Source of the DNA: Cladorhizidae sp. MBARI D1340-BT2
Lineage: Eukaryota > Porifera > Demospongiae > Poecilosclerida > Cladorhizidae
Direction of reading: 5' to 3'
Length of the DNA: 64,000 bases
Assembly: GCA_028752905.1 (NCBI GenBank)
Contig: JAQNBH010000003.1
Coordinates: 2,871,609-2,935,608, forward strand
Both the position numbers and the translations under genes were made by a program. The first letter of the stretch is position 1; each line of letters starts with the position of its first letter. Under the pieces are notes generated by a model. That model was not told the DNA's origin. It ran no database searches and was given only the letters and a program-made list of their open reading frames with translations. Positions 1-12,300 of this stretch are shown piece by piece.

Positions 1-1440
1 TACACCTTCCCAGCAATGCTAAATGTCCTCTCTACTGATGCTAATGAAGCCATGACTGCCAGGTGCTTGACAGCAAGCTTGGACAGGGCTGAGTACATGT
101 GTGAATGTCCTTACATGTGTGAATGTCCTTTCCAGTATGCAAGAGGGTCACTCTCTTCAGCCATGGGGATGGTTCACCAAGGTACTGATTCACCTCAGCC
201 ATGACTGATGCTGGTTGAGCTATAGCAGCTGGTACAGTCATAAAGCTGCTCCGTTTCTTGGCTGGACTGCTTACACTCACTGCAGAGGCCTACGGAGGAT
301 GAGCATGTTCACCAGTCATCATAGATAGCTCTGTTGTAACATCTTCCCATTGGTTGGCATCCTGGCACCATTCAGCTTGAAATGAAGTTCGAGACAAGTA
401 GCAAGCCTGAAAACCTGATTGTTCTCATACACTGCCATACGCCTGTCAAGCGATTCAGGGCTGTCATGAAGCTGTTCTTGTAGCGGGATTTCATGGTGGT
501 AAGATGAATCCGAAAGCCAATGATGGTTGGGATGACAAATCTGGCAGTGACTGTTTTCTCATGCTCTCCAATGTCTGTAGCTTCCTCGAATGGCTCTTGA
601 ATCTCAAGCATGTCATTGAGGATGTTATGATTGTATGCAGTGATGGAGGGTGCATCAAGCTGGTCCAGCTTAGCTGCAGGTGCAGCGAGCACGGAGAGAG
701 TCATTTTCACTTGGGAATTCCATCTTGTTGCGTTTGCTGTCTGCAGTCTCATTTCCCCCTCAAGTAGATCAGTGGCGATTGTTGACTTGTGCTCGTGGTT
801 AACGACTTTGCAGAATTTTCCGAGAACACGGTTTAGCTGACCTGCTGCCTTGAACCCATCACTTATGATGAGCTAGGTGGTATGGCAGAAGCATGGGCTG
901 TGGTCTGTAGTGATCTGCTCATACTTATCTGGTGCGACAGTTATGGTGGAATCAAGGTCACCAGCTGCTGAGTCTTCAGTGATGGTCTGGAAATCAGGCA
1001 GTGAGAAGGCCTTCAACATGTTTGAAGCATTGTCGGTCACAATAATTGAAATCTTTGATGCAATGTTGTACAACTGGATTGTTTCCTCATACTGCTGACA
1101 ACCACCTGAACCGCAAACTTCATGCTCCAGTCCACGATGAAATGGCCAGTCATTCCGAGGTATGATCACATCTGTCGACTGGACCAGATGTCAAGTGTGA
1201 CGCGCACACTCTGTGCACAGTTCAGTTGCTGGGAGATCTTGGATTGCACGCTGGCAGCCTTCTCTGGGAGAAGTGAGCCAACTAGGTATTTGCGACTGGC
1301 GTTGATCTAGAGCATGCACAAAACCCCTGAAGTACTGACTATCCAGTCTGGAGAACGCATGAGATCGCATGCGGTGTGTGAGACAAGGGCATTGGTGATA
1401 GTCTTCTGTCGCAGATCAGTTGCACTGTATTTCTTGGCAT
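1..1440 (-). pseudogene. hAT (ZBED-like) transposase remnant, runs off left edge
   Basis: Broken minus-strand coding sequence of a hAT-superfamily transposase. Reading right to left: about 1290-1140 resembles the catalytic-domain start (VTLDIWSSRQM, then GMTGHFIVDW, with a stop between them). About 1170-873 contains TDNASNM, a typical hAT RNase H-like motif. About 752-372 has ATRWNSQVKM and helical sequence of the catalytic domain. At the window edge, about 60-1, is LASVERTFSIAGKV, the hallmark of the C-terminal hAT dimerisation domain. Stops and frame changes separate the blocks, so it is not functional. The element's left end lies outside the window and no terminal repeat was seen on the right, where a minisatellite begins. 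It differs in sequence from the hAT elements at 9699 and 35242, so it is a separate family. The superfamily assignment is firm; the ZBED4-like label is inference. Confidence 0.8.
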
Positions 1441-1444
1441 CATG

Positions 1445-3048
1445 GTGCAAGTAGACTAATATAAATTCTTAATGGTGTATGTTATTACTAGTGCAAGTAG
1501 ACTAATATAAGAATATTCTTAAGAGTGTATGTTATTACTAGACTAATATAAGAATATTATTAAGAGTGTATGTTATTACTGGTGCAAGTAGACTAATATA
1601 AATTCTTAATGGTGTATGTTATTACTAGTGCAAGTAGACTAATATAAGAATATTCTCAAGAGTGCATGTTATTACTGGTGCAAGTAGACTAATATAAGAA
1701 TATTCTTACGAGTGTATGTTATTACTGGTGCAAGTAGACTAATATAAGAATATTCTTAAGAGTGTATGTTATTACTGGTGCAAGTAGACTAATATAAGAA
1801 TATTCTTAAGAGTGCATGTTATTACTGGTGCAAGTAGACTAATATAAGAATATTCTTAAGAGTGTATGTTATTACTGGTGCAAGTAGACTAATATAAGAA
1901 TATTCTTAAGAGTGCATGTTATTACTGGTGCAAGTAGACTAATATAAGAATATTCTTAAGAGTGTATGTTATTACTGGTGCAAGTAGACTAATATAAGAA
2001 TATTCTTAAGAGTGCATGTTATTACTAGTGCAAGTAGACTAATATAAGAATATTTAAGAGTGCATGTTATTACTGGTGCAAGTAGACTAATATAAGAATA
2101 TTCTTAAGAGTGTATGTTATTACTAGTGCAAGTAGATTAATATAAGAATATTCTTACGAGTGTATGTTATTACTGGTGTAAGTAGACTAATATGAGAATA
2201 TTCTTAAGAGTATATGTTATTACTGGTGCAAGTAGACTAATATAAGAATATTCTTAAGAGTGTATGTTATTACTGGTGCAAGTAGACTAATATAAGAATA
2301 TTCTTAAGAGTGTATGTTATTACTGGTGCAAGTAGACTAATATAAGAATATTCTTAAGAGTGCATGTTATTACTGGTGCAAGTAGACTAATATAAGAATA
2401 TTCTTAAGAGTGTATGTTATTACTGGTGCAAGTAGACTAATATAAGAATATTCTTAAGAGTGTATGTTATTACTGGTGCAAGTAGACTAATATAAGAATA
2501 TTCTTAAGAGTGTATGTTATTACTAGTGCAAGTAGACTAATATAAGAATATTCTTAATGGTGTATGTTATTACTAGTGCAAGTAGACTAATATAAGAATA
2601 TTCTTAAGAGTGTATGTTATTACTGGTGCAAGTAGACTAATATAAGAATATTCTTAAGAGTGTATGTTATTACTGGTGCAAGTAGACTAATATAAGAATA
2701 TTCTTAAGAGTGTATGTTATTACTGGTGCAAGTAGACTAATATAAGAATATTCTTAAGAGTGCATGTTATTACTAGTGCAAGTAGACTAATATAAGAATA
2801 TTTAAGAGTGTATGTTATTACTAGTGCAAGTAGACTAATATAAGAATATTCTTAAGAGTGTATGTTATTACTGGTGCAAGTAGACTAATATAAGAATATT
2901 CCTTAACTTGAGGGGAGTGGGTTCTATAAACTATATGAATAAGTGCATTTTAATGAGTTTATTGTACATCTAAGAATATTCTTAATGGTTTATGTTATTA
3001 CTGGTGCAAGTAGACTAATATAAGAATATTCTATGTTATTACTGGTGC
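1445..3048. repeat. 50 bp minisatellite array
   Basis: About 30 head-to-tail copies of a 50 bp unit (it begins GTGCAAGTAGACTAATATAA) with few substitutions, mainly GAG/TGG and T/C alternations. The array breaks down at about 2905, where unique sequence intervenes, and partial units recur to 3048, 38 bp from a SERGEF exon. It contains the self-complementary stretch AAGAATATTCTT. No coding potential. Confidence 0.95.
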
Positions 3049-3085
3049 AGCATTCACAGCAATATTGCCTGGGACTGCAACTTAC

Positions 3086-3301
3086 GTGTGATTCCCAGTG
3101 TGTGACTCCATCCACAACGAATCTCGGCCAGAAGAGAGGCCACACCCTCTACTCTCACAGGCACATAAATATTGATGATGTGCCCTAACTCGGAAAGTTT
3201 AAAGTTGTCTTGACCGTACAGCTGCTTCAGCTCATCCGTCAGTAGGCTCAGCCCACACTGTCCATGCTGATTCAGTCCCCATGACATCAGAGAACCATCA
3301 A
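3086..3301 (-). CDS. SERGEF: SERGEF-like exon 6 (last one in window)
   Basis: 216 nt, phase 1 to 1, acceptor GTTATAG and donor GTAAGT. Encodes DGSLMSWGLNQHGQCG, then a linker with VPVRVEG and IRCGWSHTLGIT: one complete RCC1 blade. The open donor shows the gene continues left, past the minisatellite and hAT remnant at 1-3048 and outside the window. Confidence 0.87.
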
Positions 3302-6300
3302 CTATAACAGATACAGGCCATTTATATTGTAAGGAAGATTAAAAATGGTAAATGGGCTCACCAACCAAAGCAGTCGAGTGGTAGGCACCCGCTCTCACTG
3401 AAGAGAATTTCCCGACACACGGCACTAAATAGAACATTCAATCAATAAAATAAAAAATTCATGGTTTTATTATCTTGTATGGTTGTGTTATTTCCATATA
3501 TGGAGACAAAAAAGAGGGACAGAAGGGGGAGGGAACTCTTCACACTTCTCCCACCAATTGTCATCCCATTTTTCCCCCCTAGCAACAATTGCGCTTCCAC
3601 CTAAGGTCCTAATACGGGGGTCACTTTCCGCGCTTGTAAATTATCACAGTTCCTATCATGCCAAAAATGGTCTGGGATAGAAATAGTTCAGGAACAACTG
3701 CATCATTGAATGTTAGAGGACCCTAAAAAATTCATAATAAATATATTGTTAGAGCAAACTATTTTACCACGGAAAGTCATCAAAACCTAAACTACTCAAC
3801 ACACCTGCATGTGTAAAAGTTCAAAGTTTCATTCCATAAGGGTGGACAGGTCGCTGGTCAAATTTCCACTCGTATTAATACATATGGCAAAACTCTCCCA
3901 TGCAATGCAAGTGTTGTGGGGAAAAAACACAGTTTGCACGGCAGGCAGTCATACGCACCACCCACACGAACACATATGGCACAAACTCTCCCATTCAACG
4001 AAAGTGTTTGTAAAAAAAAACACAGTATATTTAAGCTTCTTGTGCTGTTGGGTTCCTAGATCTGAGCTGCCTAAAGGCTGGTTGACAATAGTCATAAAAC
4101 CTTCAAGTTCGCATTGCGTTGCTTTGAACTATTGAAACGCTCCGTGTATGGTCAACTTTTGCCCCGAGGATACTGAAGAAAATTGCTGCAAGGTCATCAG
4201 TGCACACTGGACAGGATGCAATAACAGCAGCTAGGCATTTGGTGAACAATTATGTGTAAGACTATTGGCATTTGTCTACCCTTCCTTCACAGATGACCTC
4301 TTGACTTGACCTTTCATACCAATCTATCTATGCAATCTATCTATGCATGTTATATATCACACAATATCACACAATTTTGATGATTTTTTTTTTTACTCGA
4401 TCGAAATTGAACTTTCACCCTGAACTACGAACTACACCCATTAATTTTAGAACCTTAAATCCCTATGACTTGTGGGATACAGCCATATACCTTCACTGTC
4501 TCTATCAACTTTCCTCACTGCCTCTATCAACTTTTCTTCGTTTATCTCCTATTTAAACGATTAACCGCGATTGACACCAATTGGCGTCACGTGCATGCAA
4601 GCTTTGAACGGTAGTTGATGGCATCAATAGCAATTTTAGTTTAGACCAGTCAAGAGCTAGTTCGTTTTAATCTTGTTTATTATGCAGTATTGCTCTTCTA
4701 TAAAATAGGACGCTGCTTATAATAATGCATTATTAGCATGCATAAGCCCTATAGCTCTATCTAACAAGATAAGATAGCTAGCTACACATTGAAAATTATT
4801 TACGCACAAATTTTAGTTGGCTTTTTCCTACCTTCATTGCTAGTGCTTGGCATCATACCGGCTAGGAGTTTCCTTAAGCTCAGGTAAAGCTTCTACACTC
4901 AATCTCCACTGACATATTTCTATAGAAGGAGTATCACAAAAGTCGATCGTTAGCTAAACATTGTCTCAACATCGAAGATGAACAAGAAGCATGAACTCCA
5001 AACTATCATTAAAGCGTGGCAGACTAGATTTCTTCTTAAATCTGGTAGCCAGGACACCGCTTTGCTTTAGGGCAGATGATGTTGAACTCTAGTCCAAACT
5101 TCAGGCAGGTTTTTTTCTCTCTCATACTGATTGAGGCGATCACTTGAAAATAACTCCGCCCCATGCATTATTATACAATTTTTTAATGACGCGGTTAATC
5201 GGTTAAGGAGAAACATTTTTTTGTGGAAACACAAATAAAGCACACCAGCACATGTCGACAGACGCATCACAGCTGGGTAGAATAGAATTCAAGTCTATTC
5301 AAGTGAAGCTATATATGCAAAGTGAAGCGACTTCATGTTGATGTACTACACCACTTCACATCGCTAGTGAGAGCAGCATATTGTGAACAGCTTTAATTAG
5401 GGCCTAGGCATTCACAGCTGCACAAGATTCCCTGTGTGGACTACATGTATATAGGCACCCACCAGCAGTCACCTCCTGTGACTACACAACAATGCAGGAG
5501 AAGCTCTGACAATCTAGCCAGTCGGGCATAGGCCAGAACATTTCCAGTACTTTATGAGTGTGGTCATTATCAGGCACATGTACATTTTCAAGCTATTTGT
5601 GTGTGTATGCAACGGGGATTACTAGAAGATGTTCCTATTAGCAAAAACAAGTTAGACATCCACAGCGTGTGTTATTGTGCATGTGTGATGTCTGTTCTTG
5701 GTGCTGACATTATTAGCTGCCATATTCGCAGGTGAGCACAATAACCTTAGCTACATGTAGCTGTAGCTATGGAGCTCTTTAAGTAAGGACGTGCCTCTTT
5801 TCTTCTTACTTCTGATTTCCACCTAAATACTGGACCTAAATATATTAACCTCACTTCAGGAATACACAGACTGGTCAACAAGAAGGAAAACACAGGGTCC
5901 ACCTGAACTACTAGCGACACACTGACTCACCGAGACTTGGTTGTCTCTGTATGCATAGCCAACTCTTGCCCAGTCCAAGTTGGCCCTTCCTGCCGTCTCC
6001 CCATGAGTACACCTGTCCACTCTCTAGAGAAGAGACCAGCGATTGAAATAACACTAAGAACTCAGTGAATATATAGCCAAAGAATAATTCATGGGACACT
6101 TTTTCACTGTTGTACGAGGCTGTACTGAAGTGTATTAAACAAGAAGCTGCACTGAATAAGAAGCTATACTGAAGTGAATTAAATAAGAAATTGTACTGAA
6201 GTGTATTAAATAAGAAGCTGTACTGAAGTGTATTAAATTAGCAGCTGTACTGAAGTGTATTAAATTAGCAGCTGTACTGAAGTGAATTAAATAAGAAATT

Positions 6301-9300
6301 GTACTGAAGTGTATTAAATAAGAAGCTGTACTGGTGTATTAAATTAGCAGCTGTACTGAAGTGTATTAAATTAGCAGCTGTACTGAAGTGAATTAAATAA
6401 GAAATTGTACTGAAGTGTATTAAATAAGCTGTACTGAAGTGTATTAAATTAGCAGCTGTACTGAAGTGTATTAAATTAGCAGCTGTACTACTGAAGTGAA
6501 TTAAATAAGAAATTGTACTGAAGTGTATTAAATAAGAAGCTGTACTGAAGTGTATTAAATAAGAAATTGTACTGAAGTGTATTAAATAAGAAGCTTTACT
6601 GAAGTGTATTAAATTAGCTGAAGTGTATTAAATTAGCAGCTGTACTGAAGTGTATTAAATAAGAAGCTGTACTGAAGTGTATTAAATTAGCAGCTGTACT
6701 GAAGTGTATTAAATTAGCAGCTGTACTGAAGTGAATTAAATAAGAAATTGTACTGAAGTGTATTAAATAAGAAGCTGTACTGAAGTGTATTAAATTAGCA
6801 GCTGTACTGAAGTGAATTAAATAAGAAATTGTACTGAAGTGTATTAAATAAGGTGAAGTAAATTAGCAGCTGTACTGAAGTGTATTAAATAAGAAGCTTT
6901 ACTGAAGTGTATTAAATAAGAAGCTGTACTGAAGTGTATTAAATAAGAAGCTGTACTGAAGTGTATTAAATAAGAAGCTGTACTGAAGTGTATTAAATAA
7001 GAAGCTGTACTGAAGTGTATTAAATTAGCAGCTGTACTGAAGTGTATTAAATAAGAAGCTGTACTGAAGTGTATTAAATAAGCAGCTGTACTGAAGTGTA
7101 TTAAATAAGAAGCTGTACTGAAGTGTATTAAATAAGAAGCTGTACTGAAGTGTATTAAATAAGAAGCTGTACTGAAGTGTATTAAATAAGAAGCTGTACT
7201 GAAGTATATGCTTCTCCTTGTTGGAGTTGTCCCCATACAAGGGACAAAAGTTCCCAGTGGTATATCGCTATTGTATGAGGTGGGGAGGGAGCAAGTATTG
7301 AATGGCTGACCATAGCAAACATTGAGAGGTTAACCCGATGTTAGGGGCAAACATGGAGTTAAGAAGCGAATTAAAGCGGCAGGGCTTAACATTGAGACAC
7401 TGGGTGGGTGGGGTGGGGGCGGGACAATGAGATAGAGGGGGGGGGAACACGAGGGCAACGTCGAGACATTAACCATGATGTGGGGTGGGGGCAAACATTG
7501 AGTTATAGACTACAGCATGGGGACATGTTGACCACGTGTGGGGGCAAACATTGAGTTATAGACTACAGCATGGGGACATGTTGACCACAGTGTGGGGGCA
7601 AACATTGAATTATAGACTACAGCATGGGGACATGTTGACGACGGTAGGGGACAAACATTGGGTTATAGACTACAGCATGGGGACATTTTGACCACGGTGT
7701 GGGGGCAAACATTTAATTATAGACTACAGCATGGGGACATGTTGACCACGTGTGGGGGCAAACATTGAATTATAGACTACAGCATGGGGACATGTTGACC
7801 ACGTGTGGGGGCAAACATTGAGTTATAGACTACAGCATGGGGACATGTTGACCACAGTGTGGGGGCAAACATTGAATTATAGACTACAGGATGTGGACAT
7901 GTTGACCACGGTGTGGGGGCAAACATTGAATTATAGACTACAGGATGTGGACATGTTGACCACGGTGTGGGGGCGTAATAAACTACAGCATGTGGACATG
8001 TTGACCACGGTGTGGGGGCAAACATTGAATTATAAACTACAGCATGGGGACATGTTGACCACGGTGTGGGGGAAAACATTGAATTATAGACTACAGCATG
8101 GGGACATGTTGACCACACAGTGTGGGGGCAAACATTGAATTATAAACTACAGCATGGGGACATGTTGACCACGGTGTGGGGGAAAACATTGAATTATAGA
8201 CTACAGCATGGGGACATGTTGACCACAGTGTGGGGGCAAACATTGAATTATAAACTACAGCATGGGGACATGTTGACCACAGTGTGGGGGCAAACATTGA
8301 GTTATAGACTATAGCATGGGGACATGTTGACCACGTGTGGGGGCAAAGATTGAGTTAGACTACAGCATGAGGACATGTTGACCACGTGTGGGGGCAAACA
8401 TTGAGTTACAGACTACAGCATGTGGACATGTTGACCACGTGTGGGGGCAAACATTGAGTTACAGACTACAGCATGTGGACATGTTGAGCACAGTGTGGGG
8501 GCAAACATCGAGTTATAGATTACAGCATGGGGCCACGTGTGGGGGCAAACATTGAATTATAGACTACAGCATGAGGACATGTTGAGCACAGTGTGGAGGG
8601 CAACACGATATGGGGGGAAACATCAATAGGTTGACCGTATGGTGAACGGTGGTCAACTGCCCTTTGATGCTACACATCCCAGAAAGCCAATGACCTGTCA
8701 ATGCCAAAGAGTGTCGAAGACCAGCAGTGACATCAACAACATAGCCACCCCCAAATGCCTGAAGAAAAAGACAAAAAGGTTTTGGCATTCATGGTTATGC
8801 AGCAACACGACGGCCTCTCTTAAACACAGATAACATTCATAGACCTTGGGGTAGATATTTCCAAGGGGTCAAATATTAACAGATGGGAGGGATAAGAGAA
8901 GGATTCGCAGGAGAAATATTCATGGGATTGTGTAGTGTAGAGGGGAAGCCATACCAAGGGCTGCACCGGCAGGACCGCCCACTGCAGAGTGTGAATATGA
9001 TTAATACTAATATGTCTGCATATGCATACATGTGATGTTGTGATTAACTTCATGTTTTTTTAAAGAGGTTTGAGCGTAGAAGAGTCTCTTATGGCATCAC
9101 CTAATCTCTGTTCAGATACACCTCGTGACCACCATGTGTGACTACAGGTAGAGTGAGAAGCAATCGCACAAAACCTTTGTGACACTGGCTCTTCTAACGG
9201 CTGGTTCACAATATGCTGCTAGGCCGTCATCACATCTCATCGCATCGTATCGCATCGTATCATGTCGTATCACTTCTAGCTGTTCACAATAACGGAGTCG

Positions 9301-12300
9301 CCGCTTGAGCAAACTTGAACTTTCACCCAAACAGAACCCCGCTCATTAATTAACAGAAGCGAGCGCTCATGTCATTCGCCCATCCCATATACTACGTAAA
9401 GTTCTCACTGCTTCGATAAGCCTTTTGTCGTCCGTTTAGACTTGAAATCAACAGCTTTTACTGAAAAATCAAAATAAAGCACACCAGAATGACAAAAAAC
9501 TCAAATAAACGCACACCAGAATGGTGCAATGGCAGGCAAGTGGTGCGATGCGATTTTGTGTTTACAATATTTTAAAAACGGCGCATCGCTTGAGCATTTT
9601 ACATATTGTGAATCAGCCTTATGCAGCTTGAAAACTGTCCCCCCATTTTTCCTATTAAAAAAACAACCTTGGGAGAGCTACAGCACAAGAATATCAATCA
9701 GGGTTTCATACAGGGGGAGGGGGAGGTGGGCCCTGGGATATCCCCCAAAAACCGATTTCTCCCCCCCCCCCCAAGAATTTTCACAATAAAAATTTATATT
9801 AATGAAATTTCTTATGTACTTTACATTACAGTAACGGGAAAAAAGAGCAGTACAGAGAAGGGAACGTAGAGCAATAGCAAATTCAAAGATGATCAACAGT
9901 AATAAAATTATAATATTTATGCATTAATATTTATGGATGAACAATTTATAATATATAAGCGAAGATATACAATAATGTATGGTGAAAATTACAATACAGT
10001 GAGTTCAGTAGTACAATAAAATGCATGTATTTTTCTGTTTAAAAATGTCGAGAATTGCATTAAAGTCCACATCGGTCAATGGAGGACCCTCTATACTAAT
10101 TTTCATTAAATGTTCTAGGTTCGAGTCAGATAGACGACTGCGTAGGCGAGTTTTAATCAACTACACTTGACTAAAGGAACACTCTACTGTTGCTGTGTCA
10201 ACAAGAAGTGCCATTGTAATGTTCAATAGCTTCCACATCTCAGGGAAAATTCCTCCGTACATATGTGACTTGTTCATCTCGTCCAGGATTTGCATGCTAG
10301 GAGATACTGACTCTTCTTTACGTTCCATTATTGCCTTTTTCTCCACTAGCAAAGCCCGTCTAAATATCTTCCACTCTGAAAGAAGCTCATCGCCATCAAG
10401 CAATGGAGGTGAGGTATAAGTCGTCCCCGCATATTCAACCTCTGCTTCTTTTCCATAGAACTCGGCAAGAATCTTGATTTGCTCGCTGCTGTATGATGCT
10501 TCAGCGGGTAGTAGGGAGGGACTGAATATGGACATGGCGGTAACAATCTTCACGGCTTTATCAGTAAATCGACTCTTAATATTTAGAAGAAGGGAATCGA
10601 CGTATGGAATTGCAACTAGAGTCCGATACTCGGCTGTGGTTGTGATAGAAGACCAACGGCTTCGTGCAGATCCATGTGTGCCGAGTGTTATATCGTGTTT
10701 TTCCTTCAACAGAGATATTTCAGACTCGACTGAACCCAACCACTCACTTCTTTCGTCCTTTGGATGCTCGAGTTGATCCGTCATGATTTTCAGAAGTACC
10801 GGTAACCTGCTCAAATCGAGTAGTTTTCTTTGCATCGAAACATTTGCATCGAAACATTCATCCTTGCCAGGATATCCAGAACTTCTGACAGGAACACAAT
10901 ACTAGCAACTCCAGTGTAAGTAGCAAGGAGAGCACCAATACCATATGCTTCAGCATCACCTGATATCTCATACAGCTTTTGTAGGGTGACGATAAGGGCG
11001 GGAAGCTCTCAGTAAATAGCCCGTACACAGCGTTCGTGTGGGAGCCATCTGGTATCACTAGGCTTCACAATCTTAAGCTTGAGGGGAGACTGGACTGCTT
11101 TGAGAGATTCTGCTTTATTGGGTGAGTAGAAGATGAGCTTCCATATATTTCCCATAGTTCCAAACATCTTCTTGATCTCTGGAATGCTCTTAGCAGCTTG
11201 CATGCTTGCTAGTTGAAGCCTGTGGCAGGCACAGTGGATGTAAAAGGAATGTGCAGCTAGAGTTAGCATCCTTTTTTGAACTCCATTGTGTTCTCCGGCA
11301 AAGGTGGCTGCTCCATCATAACCTTGGCCTATTATTTTACGATAGTCCAGGTTCTTCGACTCAAGGAAGGAGCTCTGATTGCATCTGAAATGGTAGCAGC
11401 ATCTTGGGCACATATGTGGAGCACTGTAAAGAAGTGCTCCTCTGGTTTTCCATTTACAATCCACCGACAACAGATGGACAGCTCTTCTGTAGTACTAATA
11501 TCTACACATCAGCTAACACAGAGAAGTATGGGCTTGATTTTAAGCTCTCAATTAGCTTCCTATCTAGCCAGCTATCTCTAAAAGCATCACTGCAGAAAAT
11601 TTGGATGTGTACTGAGCATTTTGTGGCCCCTCTTTGACATGTTGCTGGAGAAGTTCATCTCCATTTGCAATTTGCAACTGGACCAGGGGATCGAATGTGG
11701 TTGTAAGGGGCAGGCGATTTTTGGCAAGAAAATATATCGATCTCAAAAGCTTAAGCACTATGTTTCTGTTCTTTGCTCTCCTTTCTTCAGCCTCCTTAGC
11801 AGCTGCTGAACATTGCAGTTGTAGGACACTCTGCTCCTTTCCTTGTTCTGCCATTCGAGCATGGATAACAGCATCTCTGTGCCATTTTGACTGGATGTGT
11901 TCCTTGAGTTGTTTAGTAGCTGTTCCAATCCTGAATTGCCCGAGTGGTCCATCCACCCCTGGCTGTAGAAGGTGCATTTCCTCGCTTCTGGCAGAGCTTG
12001 CAGAACATGCCCTGCTTAGGATCATCGCAGTACACCCAAGGATATTTCTGCTCCCACTCTTTCTTGTAGCTGAGCCTGGCTTTGTAGAGTTTTCTCTTCT
12101 GTGCTTTGGAACACACTGATCTACCTACTGATGCTTCGGAATTGGTGGAAGTCAAGGCATCACTAGTCAACGTAGTTGGGACTACATCTTCGTCGTCCTC
12201 AGAATCTCTACTAGACCCAGCACACACTCGCTTTCTGGTAAAAAAGTTCCTGAGGTCCATTTGTGTAGGTTTGTATTTCTCTGGGTCATATTTAGTTGCA

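Noticed and set aside
1445..3048. CRISPR-like array (regular 50 bp repeats)
   Set aside because: No unique spacers; units are head to tail and the context is an animal intron.
6844..8297. Open frames over the 27 bp and 53 bp arrays
   Set aside because: Periodic translations of minisatellites on both strands, inside SERGEF intron 4.
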